Counted from the first letter of the stretch, positions 1 through 10,686 are shown. The stretch is DNA of 64,000 bases from Marinobacter algicola DG893 (GCF_000170835.1 NZ_ABCP01000001.1:248001-312000); one strand, 5' to 3'. The notes: generated from the letters alone by a model not told the origin. Translations and numbers: made by a program.

Positions 1-91
1 GCCCAAAATCACATTGTTCTTGTATGTCATTTTTTAACCTTAAACCTGTCTGAAAGCCCTGTGGAAGGCTTTTCTTATTGTGTTGTCATGG

Positions 92-197
92 AATATCGGC
101 TCCTGACAGAGTAGCCGATTGGCCGATATTGTCTATCGACCGAAAGTGCGATTTTGTATCCGCCTGTGACAGGCCCCGCGTTGCGGCAGGCGGATAC
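92..197. repeat. two inverted repeats downstream of pepN
   Basis: The gap after the pepN stop codon holds two inverted repeats. The first pairs AATATCGGC (92-100) with GCCGATATT (122-130). The second pairs GTATCCGCCTG (156-166) with CAGGCGGATAC (187-197), a perfect 11-bp stem. In the pepN transcript the second would form a hairpin just after the stop, but it is followed by AAAATCGC and not a U-run, so it is not a canonical intrinsic terminator. It could protect the 3' end or act with Rho. Nothing else is recognisable in bases 1-214. Confidence 0.5.
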
Positions 198-214
198 CCC
201 AGCAATCCTCTTCC

Positions 215-2860
215 CTACTGACCGGCAAGGCTCTTGTGGACCACCTCATAGACGTCCCGCGACAATCCGGACTTGTCGCGAATGGTCTCCAGCGCCGATT
301 TCATCTGGTCGCCGTGAACCGGCGCGAATTTGCGCCAGCGGGTCAGCGGGGATACCAGCCTGGCCGCAATCTGTGGATTACTGTCATCCAGCTTCCGTAC
401 CTGCTCTGCCAGGAATTGATAACCTGCTCCATCCTCTGCGTGAAAGGCAGGGAGATTCTGGCCGGCAAATACCCCGATCACCGAGCGGATCTTGTTGGGG
501 TTCTTCCAGTCAAACGCCGAGTGCTCCATCAGTTCATGGATTTTGCGCAGACCTCCGGTACGACTACTGCCCGACTGCACCGCGAACCATTGTTCAACCA
601 CCTGTGGATCGTCCTTCCACTGGCGATAGAAGTCTGCAAGCGCCTGCTCCTGCTCTTTTTCGTAACCGGAATTCACCAGTGCACGAAGGGCACCCATGCG
701 ATCCGTCATGTTATCGGACTCGTTAAACTGGCTTATCGCCAGCGTCCGGCCTTCTTCATCATCTACGTGCAGGAGCCAGGCCAGCGCAGTATTCCGCAAG
801 CTTCGACGCGCCACGGCCTCCGGCGTCACCTCGTAGGGACCGCTCAGGGTGTTGCGATGATAGCAGGCCAGAAGCTCGTCTCTTAGCGATCTCGCCAGAT
901 GCTCAAGCACGCGTTCACGGGCCCTGTGGATGGCCGGCACGTTAGGCTGATCAGCCAGTTCGATCAGATAGGCTTCGGATGGCAGTTGCAGCATTTTGGC
1001 AACCAGCGCCTGATCCAGGGATGAATCCGCCAACAGGCTGCGATAGGCCTCAACCAGTCCGGCGTCCACGTTCTCACCTGTGGAGGATACCAGGGAGTTA
1101 ATAACGTCCACCGCCAGGCGCTGTCCCGCGTCCCAGCGATTGAAACCGTCCGGGTCATGGCTCATCAGGAAGGTGAGCTGCTCCCGCGTCCACGGGTAGA
1201 AAACCCGCACCGGTGCCGAGAACCCCCGCAACAATGAAGGCACAGGCCGCTCCGACAAACCGTGGAATTCGAAGGTATGACTGGCGTCGGTCAACTCCAG
1301 GACACAGTCCATTGGCGCCTCGGCATCATCTGCAGTCAGCTTCAGTGGCAACGGCTGGCCATCGGCACTCAGCAGTCCGATGGCAAACGGAATGTGCTGC
1401 GGCTTCTTATTAGTCTGGCCCGGCGTATCCGGGATCGACTGGTCGATGGTCAGGCGATAGATGCCGGCAGCATCATCAAACTCATCCCGCACCGTCAACT
1501 CCGGCGTACCAGACTGCTCGTACCAGAGACGGAACTGCGACAGGTCACGTCCACTGGCATCCTCCATGGCGCGGACAAAATCGTCTGTTGTCACCGCCTG
1601 ACCGTCATGCCGCTCAAAGTACAGATCACTGCCCTTGCGGAACAGGTCGGCTCCCAGCAGCGTGTGGATCATGCCTACCACTTCCGAACCTTTCTCGTAG
1701 ATGGTCAGCGTGTAGAAGTTCGTGATCTCCATATAGGATTCCGGACGAACCGGGTGCGCCATTGGCCCCGCATCCTCGGCGAACTGAGCGGTGCGAAGCA
1801 TGGTCGCATCCTCAATCCGCTTGACGGTGGGCGACCCCACATCGGCAGAAAAACAGGAATCCCGAAACACCGTGAAGCCTTCTTTCAGGCTGAGCTGGAA
1901 CCAGTCGCGACAGGTCACGCGGTTACCAGACCAGTTGTGGAAGTACTCGTGGGCCACGATGGACTCGATGCGCTGGAATGCCATATCCGTCGCGGTTTCC
2001 TGGCTTGCCAATACACAGGAAGAGTTGAAGATGTTCAGCCCCTTGTTCTCCATGGCACCCATGTTGAAGTCGTCCACCGCGACGATCATGAAAATATCCA
2101 GATCGTACTCGCGGCCGTACACCTCCTCGTCCCAGCGCATGGCGCGTTTCAGCGAGTCCATGGCGTGGTCACACTTCTCGGCATTGCGTGGCTCAACGTA
2201 CATGCGCAGGTCGATGTCACGGGCGGACATTGTCTTGAAGCTGTCTCGTTTCTCCACGAGATCACCCGCTACCAGGGCAAACAGGTAGCAAGGCTTCGGG
2301 AAGGGGTCTTCCCAGGTGACAAAATGCCTGCCGTCGGCCAGATCGCCTTTTTCAACATCGTTGCCGTTGGACAGCAGGATGGGATAGCGGGTTTTATCCG
2401 CCTCAACGCGGGTGCGAAAACGGGCCATCACATCAGGGCGGTCAGGGAAGTAGGTAATACAGCGGAAGCCTTCGGCTTCACACTGGGTACAGAACATGCC
2501 GGACGATTTGTAAAGGCCTTCCAGGCGCGTGTTGTTCTGGGGTTCAATCCAGGTCACGATCCCCAGATTAAACTGATCGGGCACTTCATGAAGGGTGAGT
2601 TTATCGTCACGGTCTTCGTAGGCGCTGCCCTCCAACGGATTGCCATCCAGACTCACCGACTCAAGTGTGGTCAGGCTGTCGCCGTCAAGCTCAAGGCTTT
2701 TGTCAGAGGAATCGCTGTCGGGGTTCCGACGCATGGCCAGGGTACAGTGAACCCTGGCTCCATCTTCAAACAGTTCAAAACGCAGATCCACATGGTCCAC
2801 CAGAAAGGCGGGCACACGGTAATCCTTGAGGAAAATGGTCTGTGGCTGGCTGGTACGCAT
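215..2860 (-). CDS. pepN: aminopeptidase N (M1 family zinc metallopeptidase)
   Basis: This is a cytosolic broad-specificity aminopeptidase that removes N-terminal residues from peptides in the late steps of protein turnover. The 881 residues fit the bacterial PepN length (E. coli about 870). The substrate-binding GAMEN motif is at residues 268-272, the zinc motif HEYFH at 304-308 and the third zinc ligand, Glu in KEGFTV, at 327. N-terminal beta and C-terminal helical domains are of normal length, so it looks intact and active. The start is supported by GGAG seven bases upstream of ATG. It is the last gene of a same-strand run that begins with yeaC and the DUF2797 gene; the 30-bp gap to the latter allows co-transcription. 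Identification is secure. Confidence 0.97.
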   Translation of the reverse strand: MRTSQPQTIFLKDYRVPAFLVDHVDLRFELFEDGARVHCTLAMRRNPDSDSSDKSLELDGDSLTTLESVSLDGNPLEGSAYEDRDDKLTLHEVPDQFNLGIVTWIEPQNNTRLEGLYKSSGMFCTQCEAEGFRCITYFPDRPDVMARFRTRVEADKTRYPILLSNGNDVEKGDLADGRHFVTWEDPFPKPCYLFALVAGDLVEKRDSFKTMSARDIDLRMYVEPRNAEKCDHAMDSLKRAMRWDEEVYGREYDLDIFMIVAVDDFNMGAMENKGLNIFNSSCVLASQETATDMAFQRIESIVAHEYFHNWSGNRVTCRDWFQLSLKEGFTVFRDSCFSADVGSPTVKRIEDATMLRTAQFAEDAGPMAHPVRPESYMEITNFYTLTIYEKGSEVVGMIHTLLGADLFRKGSDLYFERHDGQAVTTDDFVRAMEDASGRDLSQFRLWYEQSGTPELTVRDEFDDAAGIYRLTIDQSIPDTPGQTNKKPQHIPFAIGLLSADGQPLPLKLTADDAEAPMDCVLELTDASHTFEFHGLSERPVPSLLRGFSAPVRVFYPWTREQLTFLMSHDPDGFNRWDAGQRLAVDVINSLVSSTGENVDAGLVEAYRSLLADSSLDQALVAKMLQLPSEAYLIELADQPNVPAIHRARERVLEHLARSLRDELLACYHRNTLSGPYEVTPEAVARRSLRNTALAWLLHVDDEEGRTLAISQFNESDNMTDRMGALRALVNSGYEKEQEQALADFYRQWKDDPQVVEQWFAVQSGSSRTGGLRKIHELMEHSAFDWKNPNKIRSVIGVFAGQNLPAFHAEDGAGYQFLAEQVRKLDDSNPQIAARLVSPLTRWRKFAPVHGDQMKSALETIRDKSGLSRDVYEVVHKSLAGQ

Positions 2861-2890
2861 TCACTTTCTCCAGAATTCGTTGGGCCGGGC

Positions 2891-3733
2891 TCAATGGTTT
2901 GGAAAGACCCGGAAGCGGACTTCATAACCGGTGTATTTACGAATATTGATGACACCGGTATCCAGGATCAGGTATTGGCCCTTGATCCCCTGGAGCACAC
3001 CGTCCGCCGAGGGCGACTTGTCCAGATTATGGGTTTTTACCTTCCGGGGCCATACCTCGACCGGGTAGCTCAGAGCCAACCCGTCTTCATCGACAGCCCG
3101 GATGCTGTTCTCACCGTGGGCGGCACGCAATTCCGACAAATTGTCGGCGACGAGCTCCAGCATGCGGCGACGCTCTTCAACCAGATCCAGCTCTGGCACA
3201 TCGCCTTTAAGCATCGCCCGCCAGTTGGTTCGGTCCGCGACGTACTTCTTGCAGGCAACTTCCACAAAACCCGCTAGCTGGCGGGTAGCCACCCTGACCA
3301 TCGGGATGGCATCGACGGCACCCTGGTCGATCCAGCGGGTTGGCACCTGGGAGCCACGGGTTATGCCCACCTTGAGACCGGACGAATTGGCCAGGTACAC
3401 CACATGCTCAATCATGCAGTGGGCCTCTCCCCATTCCGGCTCACGGCAGGTGCCCTCATGGAAGTGGCACTTTTCCGGGCTCATGATGCAACTGTCGCAG
3501 GCGGCCAGCTTGCGGAAACAGGGATAGCAGTAACCCTGGCTGAAACTTTTGTTGGTCTTGCGGTTGCAGTTGATACAGCGTATCACGCCATCATAATCAA
3601 GCTGCAACGGGTACCCCACCATCTCGTTAAGGGGTATGAGGGTATCGCCCACCCGTATGGTATAGCTGACCGGATCACCGGCCTCGACAGGCATCTTGCG
3701 CAGGCGACCGGTCACGTCAACCAATGCGGTCAA
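2891..3733 (-). CDS. DUF2797 family protein
   Basis: This 280-residue protein matches the uncharacterised DUF2797 family of gammaproteobacteria. Residues about 54-110 hold a dense Cys/His cluster (CINC, CYPC, CDSC, CHFH and further Cys) that should bind one or two zinc ions. Directly after it comes HVVYLANSSGLKVGITR, which resembles the core of a GIY-YIG endonuclease fold (VYL...VGIT). That resemblance is my inference, and no function is established to my knowledge. Translation appears to start at TTG (3731-3733) behind GAGG, and the TTGA overlaps the yeaC stop by four bases, so it is probably translated by coupling with yeaC. Confidence 0.85.
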   Translation of the reverse strand: MTALVDVTGRLRKMPVEAGDPVSYTIRVGDTLIPLNEMVGYPLQLDYDGVIRCINCNRKTNKSFSQGYCYPCFRKLAACDSCIMSPEKCHFHEGTCREPEWGEAHCMIEHVVYLANSSGLKVGITRGSQVPTRWIDQGAVDAIPMVRVATRQLAGFVEVACKKYVADRTNWRAMLKGDVPELDLVEERRRMLELVADNLSELRAAHGENSIRAVDEDGLALSYPVEVWPRKVKTHNLDKSPSADGVLQGIKGQYLILDTGVINIRKYTGYEVRFRVFPNH

Positions 3734-4029
3734 GACTTCACCTCAAAATACTGATCTGAGCCGGCCGCACCGTTTGACGATTTGCCTGCCGTACGCGACA
3801 CACTGGGATCACAGGCAGTCCCCGCCTTTTCACCGCGGTCAAGGTAACCGACCCGCTCTTCCATCGGAGTGTTGTGGTGGTCTTCGTAATAAATAACGGC
3901 CTCCATGCAGATCGACCGCTGCTCGTCACTCAGTTTACGACCATCCGGCCATTTGCCCAGCTCAAGGGCGCGTTTGAGGCTCTGATAAACAGCCGGATCC
4001 AGCCGCTTGATCAGCTCTTCGTAGGTCAT
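3730..4029 (-). CDS. yeaC: YeaC family protein (DUF1315)
   Basis: This is a small 99-residue protein of the DUF1315/YeaC family, recognised by the opening MTYEELIKRL, the ALELGKWPDG segment and the acidic ICMEAVIYYEDHHN stretch. Its function is unknown in any organism I can recall. I chose the ATG at 4029 because GGAG lies six bases upstream; an in-frame TTG 12 bases earlier has no such site. The stop overlaps the start of the DUF2797 gene by four bases. A Fur box lies 60-80 bases upstream (4090-4106), so yeaC could itself be iron-regulated, although the promoter elements I can read there point the other way. Confidence 0.88.
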   Translation of the reverse strand: MTYEELIKRLDPAVYQSLKRALELGKWPDGRKLSDEQRSICMEAVIYYEDHHNTPMEERVGYLDRGEKAGTACDPSVSRTAGKSSNGAAGSDQYFEVKS

Positions 4030-4074
4030 TTCGTTCTCCAATCATTTGCTCGCAAAAAAATCTGAGGAAACCCG

Positions 4075-4106
4075 TTGACAGCAATAAACGATAATGATTA
4101 TCATTA
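4075..4106 (+). promoter_or_regulatory. sigma70 promoter overlapped by a Fur box
   Basis: A perfect -35 element TTGACA (4075-4080) is followed after 18 bases by TATCAT (4099-4104), five of six matches to the -10 consensus. The sequence GATAATGATTATCATTA at 4090-4106 is a near-perfect Fur box with a 15-bp perfect dyad, and it covers the -10 element. This is the classic arrangement for iron-dependent repression. Transcription would start near 4111 and run rightward into a short region that ends at a strong terminator. The same operator could also act on yeaC leftward. Confidence 0.85.
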
Positions 4107-4110
4107 ACTC

Positions 4111-4198
4111 ACCAAATGACGAAGGTCGTGTTATTTGGTCTCTCTCATCAGGAGCTATACGCTCTTTTCATGCCCCGCGGTTTCGCGGGGCTTTTTTT
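4111..4198 (+). ncRNA. candidate Fur-regulated small RNA (PrrF/RyhB-like role)
   Basis: From the predicted start near 4111 to the U-run of the terminator is about 88 nt. The 5' end folds into a stem ACCAAAT (4111-4117)/ATTTGGT (4133-4139), with ACGA/TCGT pairing inside it. A pyrimidine-rich unpaired stretch containing CTCTCTCATCAGGAG follows, then CTCTTTTC as a possible Hfq site, then a GC-rich terminator. There is no ribosome site before the only early ATG. Size, architecture and the Fur-box promoter match the role of RyhB in enterics and PrrF in pseudomonads. I cannot claim sequence homology to either. The 3' end overlaps the last codons of the rhomboid gene on the opposite strand. Confidence 0.65.
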
Positions 4199-5043
4199 GG
4201 TACCGGCAAAATGGCCGCCAGGGCAAGGCCAGCCACAAAGCCTCCCAGGTGGGCTTCATTTGCCATCTGCCCCAACCCCACCATTTCGGTAAATGGCGTA
4301 AAGCCAATTACCATCCAGGCCACGGCAAACGTCACCAGTGCAGGCGGGAACTGGAAACGGGGCACGCGCCGCTGGCTCAGCCAGCAATAACCCAGAATGC
4401 CGTATACAACGCCAGACAGACCGCCAAACAGAGGCCCACTCACGATGTACTGCAATCCGTTGGACAGCAGGCTGGTCACCACAAACAAGGCAAGTAACCG
4501 CGCACGGCCATCGAACCACTCAACCTGACTGCCCAGGAACCACAACATGACGGAATTAAAGATGATATGGGTCCAGCTGAAATGCAGGAAATCCGGCGTG
4601 ATCAGGCGCCAGACCTGCCCCCCAGCCAAGGTCGAAGACAACGCCTGGATTCGGTCCGCCATGGTACCCACATCATAGAAACGCGGATCAACGAACATCA
4701 ACAGGGTGGATAGCTGATTCTGTCCCATGGCCGTCACCCAAGCCATCAATACGGCCAGGGCAATCATGGCAAGTACCAACGGCGCGTGGCGTGGCGACGG
4801 CTGCCAACGCCCCCCGACGAACACTGGCGATTGCGCAGTCGTATTGACAGCGTCCTGCACGTCGGGCTCCTTCAGAAAGCGCTCAAGAGCCTGTAACACC
4901 GGCTCCGTATGCTCGGGATTCTCGAGCCAAAGCACCTGTGAGCCACCTTCCTCGGTGATCCGGTGCTCCACCCCCTGCTCTTTTAGCCAACGACTGAAAC
5001 CCGCCAGGTTTATGTCGGTGTCAATCTGTTTCACACGATACAC
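4168..5043 (-). CDS. rhomboid family intramembrane serine protease (GlpG-like)
   Basis: This inner-membrane protease cleaves transmembrane substrates. In its 291 residues the N-terminal 80 or so form a soluble cytosolic domain like that of GlpG. Six hydrophobic segments follow. Key residues are visible: the WR motif of loop 1 at about 145-146, HxxxN (His159, Asn163), the catalytic Ser210 in GGLSG and the catalytic His265 in EAHLGG. It should be active. It starts with GTG behind GAGG, three bases after the metallophosphoesterase stop, so the two are probably co-transcribed. The last codons lie opposite the terminator of the candidate small RNA, so its 3' end is fixed by two functions. Confidence 0.92.
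   Translation of the reverse strand: MYRVKQIDTDINLAGFSRWLKEQGVEHRITEEGGSQVLWLENPEHTEPVLQALERFLKEPDVQDAVNTTAQSPVFVGGRWQPSPRHAPLVLAMIALAVLMAWVTAMGQNQLSTLLMFVDPRFYDVGTMADRIQALSSTLAGGQVWRLITPDFLHFSWTHIIFNSVMLWFLGSQVEWFDGRARLLALFVVTSLLSNGLQYIVSGPLFGGLSGVVYGILGYCWLSQRRVPRFQFPPALVTFAVAWMVIGFTPFTEMVGLGQMANEAHLGGFVAGLALAAILPVPKKAPRNRGA
4172..4198 (+). terminator. intrinsic terminator of the candidate small RNA
   Basis: The stem GCCCCGCG/CGCGGGGC closes a four-base loop at 4172-4191 and is followed by seven T residues (4192-4198). It is a strong rightward intrinsic terminator. On the other strand the same bases encode the C-terminus of the rhomboid protein. Confidence 0.88.
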
Positions 5044-5046
5044 AGG

Positions 5047-6060
5047 TTACCTCGCCACGCTGTCTTCGCTGGTGGGATAGTCCGGCTGCTCCGGCCGCTC
5101 CACATCCACCCAAACGAACTTGTCCCGAGACAGGGTACGCTCGCCATCCAGGCGATAGGCCACTAGCTTGCCGTACTTGACCGCACTGAAATCGATGCAG
5201 GCCACATTGTGTTTCAGTGGCGCCGGCTCACCTTCCATCCAGTAATGGCCCACAAACACCGGCGGTGCTGACGCAGGGTAGCTGATCAGTTGGCTGCGCT
5301 CAGCTTCCGTCAGCTCACGGCGGGCGACGTCCTCCGGCAAGGGGTCGGGCTGGAACACCACGTCAGCATAGGTTATCGGGTTGTCGGCCCAGAACTTGGT
5401 GCGGAAAAACTCCCGGACGTAGCCGTCCTTGCCAGTAATTTTCACGCCCGGCGGCAATCGAAGATCAGTACCGCGCAGCAGGGTATCCATGACCTGGCCC
5501 GCGAAGGACTCGATCGCTGCCGACGCATGAAGGAACTCATCATCGATACAGGCGCCACCCTGGCTTTCCTTGAATTTGGTGATAAGGTCGCTGTCCCAAC
5601 ACGCATGCACTGCCCGGAAATCGGGCTCATCAATAAACAGGGGGATGGTGTAGAACCACTCCAGGAATTCGTTCCATTCGTGGGGATAATGCTCGAACTG
5701 CTCGAGGGTTTCGCGGATCAGCCGGTCGTGACGGGCATTATGCTCCCGCAGGAACGTCTTGCCGCTGCCAGGGCGGGCACGGGTGCAGTAGCCCAGGGCG
5801 TTATACTCGTGATTTCCCATCACGATGCGAGCAGAACCGTGCTCGACCATGTCCCTGACCAGATGCAGCGCCTCACGGATACGAGGTCCGCGGTCAATGA
5901 TGTCACCAATGAATATGGCCTGGCGCCGGGGGTGCTCATAGACGCCGTTAACCTTGCGGTAGCCCATCTGGTCCAGTAACCGCACCAGGGTATGAGCGCA
6001 TCCGTGAATATCGCCGATAATGTCGTAGCCGCGGCTCGCGGATCTTTCCTGTCCTGGCAT
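5047..6060 (-). CDS. metallophosphoesterase (calcineurin-like)
   Basis: This 337-residue enzyme belongs to the binuclear-metal phosphoesterase superfamily, in the branch with ApaH and PrpE-type phosphatases. The motifs GDIHG, GDIIDRGP and GNHEY appear in order in the first 90 residues or so, and later metal-ligand histidines are in VHACWD and VGHYW. The substrate cannot be told from sequence; diadenosine polyphosphates or phosphoproteins are possible. I chose ATG 6060, which follows the nadK stop by four bases. The GTG 24 bases earlier would overlap nadK. The order nadK, phosphatase, rhomboid suggests one transcript. Confidence 0.88.
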   Translation of the reverse strand: MPGQERSASRGYDIIGDIHGCAHTLVRLLDQMGYRKVNGVYEHPRRQAIFIGDIIDRGPRIREALHLVRDMVEHGSARIVMGNHEYNALGYCTRARPGSGKTFLREHNARHDRLIRETLEQFEHYPHEWNEFLEWFYTIPLFIDEPDFRAVHACWDSDLITKFKESQGGACIDDEFLHASAAIESFAGQVMDTLLRGTDLRLPPGVKITGKDGYVREFFRTKFWADNPITYADVVFQPDPLPEDVARRELTEAERSQLISYPASAPPVFVGHYWMEGEPAPLKHNVACIDFSAVKYGKLVAYRLDGERTLSRDKFVWVDVERPEQPDYPTSEDSVAR

Positions 6061-6064
6061 GTTG

Positions 6065-6949
6065 TTAGCTCGCTGCAATCTCACTGGCCCAGCCCAGCTT
6101 GTCCCGGCATGTGGCGTAAAAATTATGATCCGCGGGGTGAATCAGGCGAATCTTGAAGGGTTTCTTGGTGATTCGAATGATGTCGCCGGGGGCACAGGCA
6201 ATGTTCATCTGTCCGTCGAAACTGATCTGCGGATAAGTTTCGTTGGTTTCACCAATCACCAGCTTGATCTCACTCTTGCCGTCCACCACGATCGGGCGAC
6301 TGCTCAACGTGTGCGGAAACATGGGCACCAGCACGACGGCATCGAGTTTCGGATGCATGATCGGCCCGCCCGCCGATAACGAATAGGCGGTCGAGCCAGT
6401 CGGCGTAGCCACGATAAGCCCGTCCGAGCGTTGGCTGTATACGAAATGTCCGTCGATGTAGAGGTCGAACCCGATCATCCGGGTCGATTTGCCGGGATGC
6501 AGCACCACGTCATTCAAGGCGGTTCCAAAGCCCAGTGGCTGGCCATTGCGCTCCACGTGCCCGTCCAGCAGGAAACGTGTCTCTTCGATGTATTTCCCCT
6601 GCAGGACCTTGCCCAGCCGCTCCTCCAGGTCAGACGGAGAAATATCGGTCAGAAAACCAAGACGGCCACGGTTCACACCGAGCAGAGGAATCTTGGATTT
6701 GGCCAGTTCCCGGGCAGCGCCCAGCAGACTGCCATCACCACCCACCACAATAACCAGATCACAAATTTCCCCCAGCAGCTTCTTGCTCGCCACCTGAAGA
6801 CCATGACCAGGCAGCATGCTGGCTGTATCTTCCTCAATGATCACGTGATAATTGTTGCTCACCAGATACTGCTTGAGCTGACGCAGCGATTCGACCACCT
6901 TTACGCTGCCCATGCGGCCAATCACGCCAATGTTTCTGAATTGATCCAT
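6065..6949 (-). CDS. nadK: NAD kinase
   Basis: NadK phosphorylates NAD to NADP using ATP and is the only source of NADP in most bacteria. The 294-residue length is typical. The GGDG catalytic motif is at 70-73, followed by NRGRLGFLTD, and the NE/D-type motif appears as LNDVVLH. The conserved ATPTGSTAYS segment sits near residue 181. I chose the ATG at 6949 because MDQFRNIGVIGR is the usual family N-terminus; a GTG 51 bases upstream gives an unlike extension. It heads the nadK-phosphoesterase-rhomboid run. Confidence 0.96.
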   Translation of the reverse strand: MDQFRNIGVIGRMGSVKVVESLRQLKQYLVSNNYHVIIEEDTASMLPGHGLQVASKKLLGEICDLVIVVGGDGSLLGAARELAKSKIPLLGVNRGRLGFLTDISPSDLEERLGKVLQGKYIEETRFLLDGHVERNGQPLGFGTALNDVVLHPGKSTRMIGFDLYIDGHFVYSQRSDGLIVATPTGSTAYSLSAGGPIMHPKLDAVVLVPMFPHTLSSRPIVVDGKSEIKLVIGETNETYPQISFDGQMNIACAPGDIIRITKKPFKIRLIHPADHNFYATCRDKLGWASEIAAS

Positions 6950-7080
6950 GTAGCTTCCTGTGGGTGTCTGGGTTGGGCCGGGGCGGAACTGATTCATCAC
7001 CCAGGGGCATATCAGCCCCCATAGTAACGAAATACCGCCCGATTCTGAAAAAAGATCCCGAAGGAAATCACTGGAGAGGG

Positions 7081-8331
7081 TTAGCTGGAGCCCTTCGGCC
7101 GATGCTGTTCGCAGCGATCATCCACATCCGCCCGAAACTCAGCCGGCTGACTGACGCGCATGACGGGCTCACCGCAGGCTTTGCCGTTGGTATGTTTATG
7201 ATGGCAGACCGGGTGTTCATAATGGTCAAGCCATTGCCGATAGGCGGGCTCATTGAGCCCGCAACGTTCAGCAGCATAGGCCACAGGGTTGCGGAAATAG
7301 CTCTCAATATCATCGTAAGGCAGGGTGATATGCCCTACCCCGGCGTGGTAGGCCACCAGGAAGACCGAATGGTTTTGCAGGTGATCCATGACTGAATTTT
7401 CGGTTGGCGGCTGGTGTCGCAAGTCATAGTTTTCCTGCTCCAGCACCACGATCTTTTCGTCCCTCAGTTCCAGTTCGCGCTGACGGCGCTCCAACTGCTC
7501 CCGCAGCAACACTACCTCGGCATCCGCCGTGGCACCCTCGCGCTCATTACGGGCCTCACCATTGGCGATCTGCTCCTGCATCATCAGGTATTGCTCATTG
7601 CGCTCAGCAAGGCGTTTTTTCAACTGCTCGTTACTGAGTTTCTGGCGCTCATACTTCTGCTGGAGCTCGGCGGTTTCATTACGCAGGGCCTGCATCTCAT
7701 GGCGGTTCTCACGCTGCAGATCAGACAATGCATCGCGATGAACACTTTGCAGGGTTTTGATGCGAAGCCGCTGTTCCCGGATAACGCGGGCAAGCCGAAC
7801 GCGGTCTGCGGAAACCTCAGGCTCTTCCTGGGAACGGGACTCGGCACCCAACACAGGAATATCCTCTTCCGGCGTAGGTTCCACCTTGCGGAACCTCAGT
7901 GTGTTCGCATCCACGGCGCGCCGGATGGCCTGGAAATGGTTGCTTCCCGGGGTCATATCCGGATCCCAGAAATCCTCGGCACTGGCAGATTTCGGGCATT
8001 GACTGCGACACACCAATCGAATCGGACCAGCCCCCATATCCGGGCCCTTGGCACCTTTGCGGGCCAATTTTTCTACGGGCACGTTCCAATGGCTGTCAGC
8101 CCTGCCTTCCTCATCAAAATAGATTCGGAAAAAAACCAGCGAATGAACCAGGAGGTCGCTGCCCAGCAATACATAAACGGCCTTTACATCGGTATCTGCC
8201 AGATCGGACAGTCCTACGTAGCCATCAAGAAAGGCCCCAAATTCCGACGCACGCATCTGGCGCGACACGTCGCTGCCGTCCATGAAAAACACCGCCGAAT
8301 AACCATCGTTTGCCTGGTCGGCAGACCCCAT
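7081..8331 (-). CDS. hypothetical protein with long coiled coil and C-terminal Cys/His cluster
   Basis: I do not recognise a characterised family. The 416-residue protein has a globular N-terminal part of about 170 residues. A long charged coiled coil (about 176-307, rich in RxxLxxE repeats) follows. The compact C-terminal domain contains VCHHKHTNGKAC and a later CEQH, which could bind one zinc. The start at 8331 is chosen because GGGGAG lies six bases upstream; a GTG 78 bases earlier has no ribosome site. Similar proteins in relatives are sometimes labelled chromosome-partitioning, which I cannot support because there is no P-loop. It sits between nadK and fadH with gaps on both sides. Confidence 0.75.
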   Translation of the reverse strand: MGSADQANDGYSAVFFMDGSDVSRQMRASEFGAFLDGYVGLSDLADTDVKAVYVLLGSDLLVHSLVFFRIYFDEEGRADSHWNVPVEKLARKGAKGPDMGAGPIRLVCRSQCPKSASAEDFWDPDMTPGSNHFQAIRRAVDANTLRFRKVEPTPEEDIPVLGAESRSQEEPEVSADRVRLARVIREQRLRIKTLQSVHRDALSDLQRENRHEMQALRNETAELQQKYERQKLSNEQLKKRLAERNEQYLMMQEQIANGEARNEREGATADAEVVLLREQLERRQRELELRDEKIVVLEQENYDLRHQPPTENSVMDHLQNHSVFLVAYHAGVGHITLPYDDIESYFRNPVAYAAERCGLNEPAYRQWLDHYEHPVCHHKHTNGKACGEPVMRVSQPAEFRADVDDRCEQHRPKGSS

Positions 8332-8545
8332 TGCTAGCTCCCCACTCTCCGAAAACCCGACCGCTACACGACAAACACCCCAAAAGTGTTCCGTTTTTTC
8401 GTCAGACACCAGAAACCGGCCCTACGCAGTGCGCGAGGCCGGCCTCAAACTGACAGACTTCCGGATAATAGTCTAGCGGGTCAAAACCCTGAAGGTAGAG
8501 TAAAACTGCAACGTTTTGTGATCAGAGCCGTCGCGTCCGTGGAGC

Positions 8546-10654
<2,109 letters not shown>

Positions 10655-10686
10655 CTATAAATTAGCCACCCAGCCCTTCCCAAACA

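Noticed and set aside
1262..3277. 671-codon plus-strand open frame opposite pepN and the DUF2797 gene
   Set aside because: It is antisense to two well-identified genes, shows no domain, and arises from codon bias in high-GC DNA.
4116..4198. Possible short ORF inside the candidate small RNA
   Set aside because: No ribosome site precedes the ATG, which falls inside the 5' hairpin, and the frame runs through the terminator stem. A non-coding RNA is the better reading.
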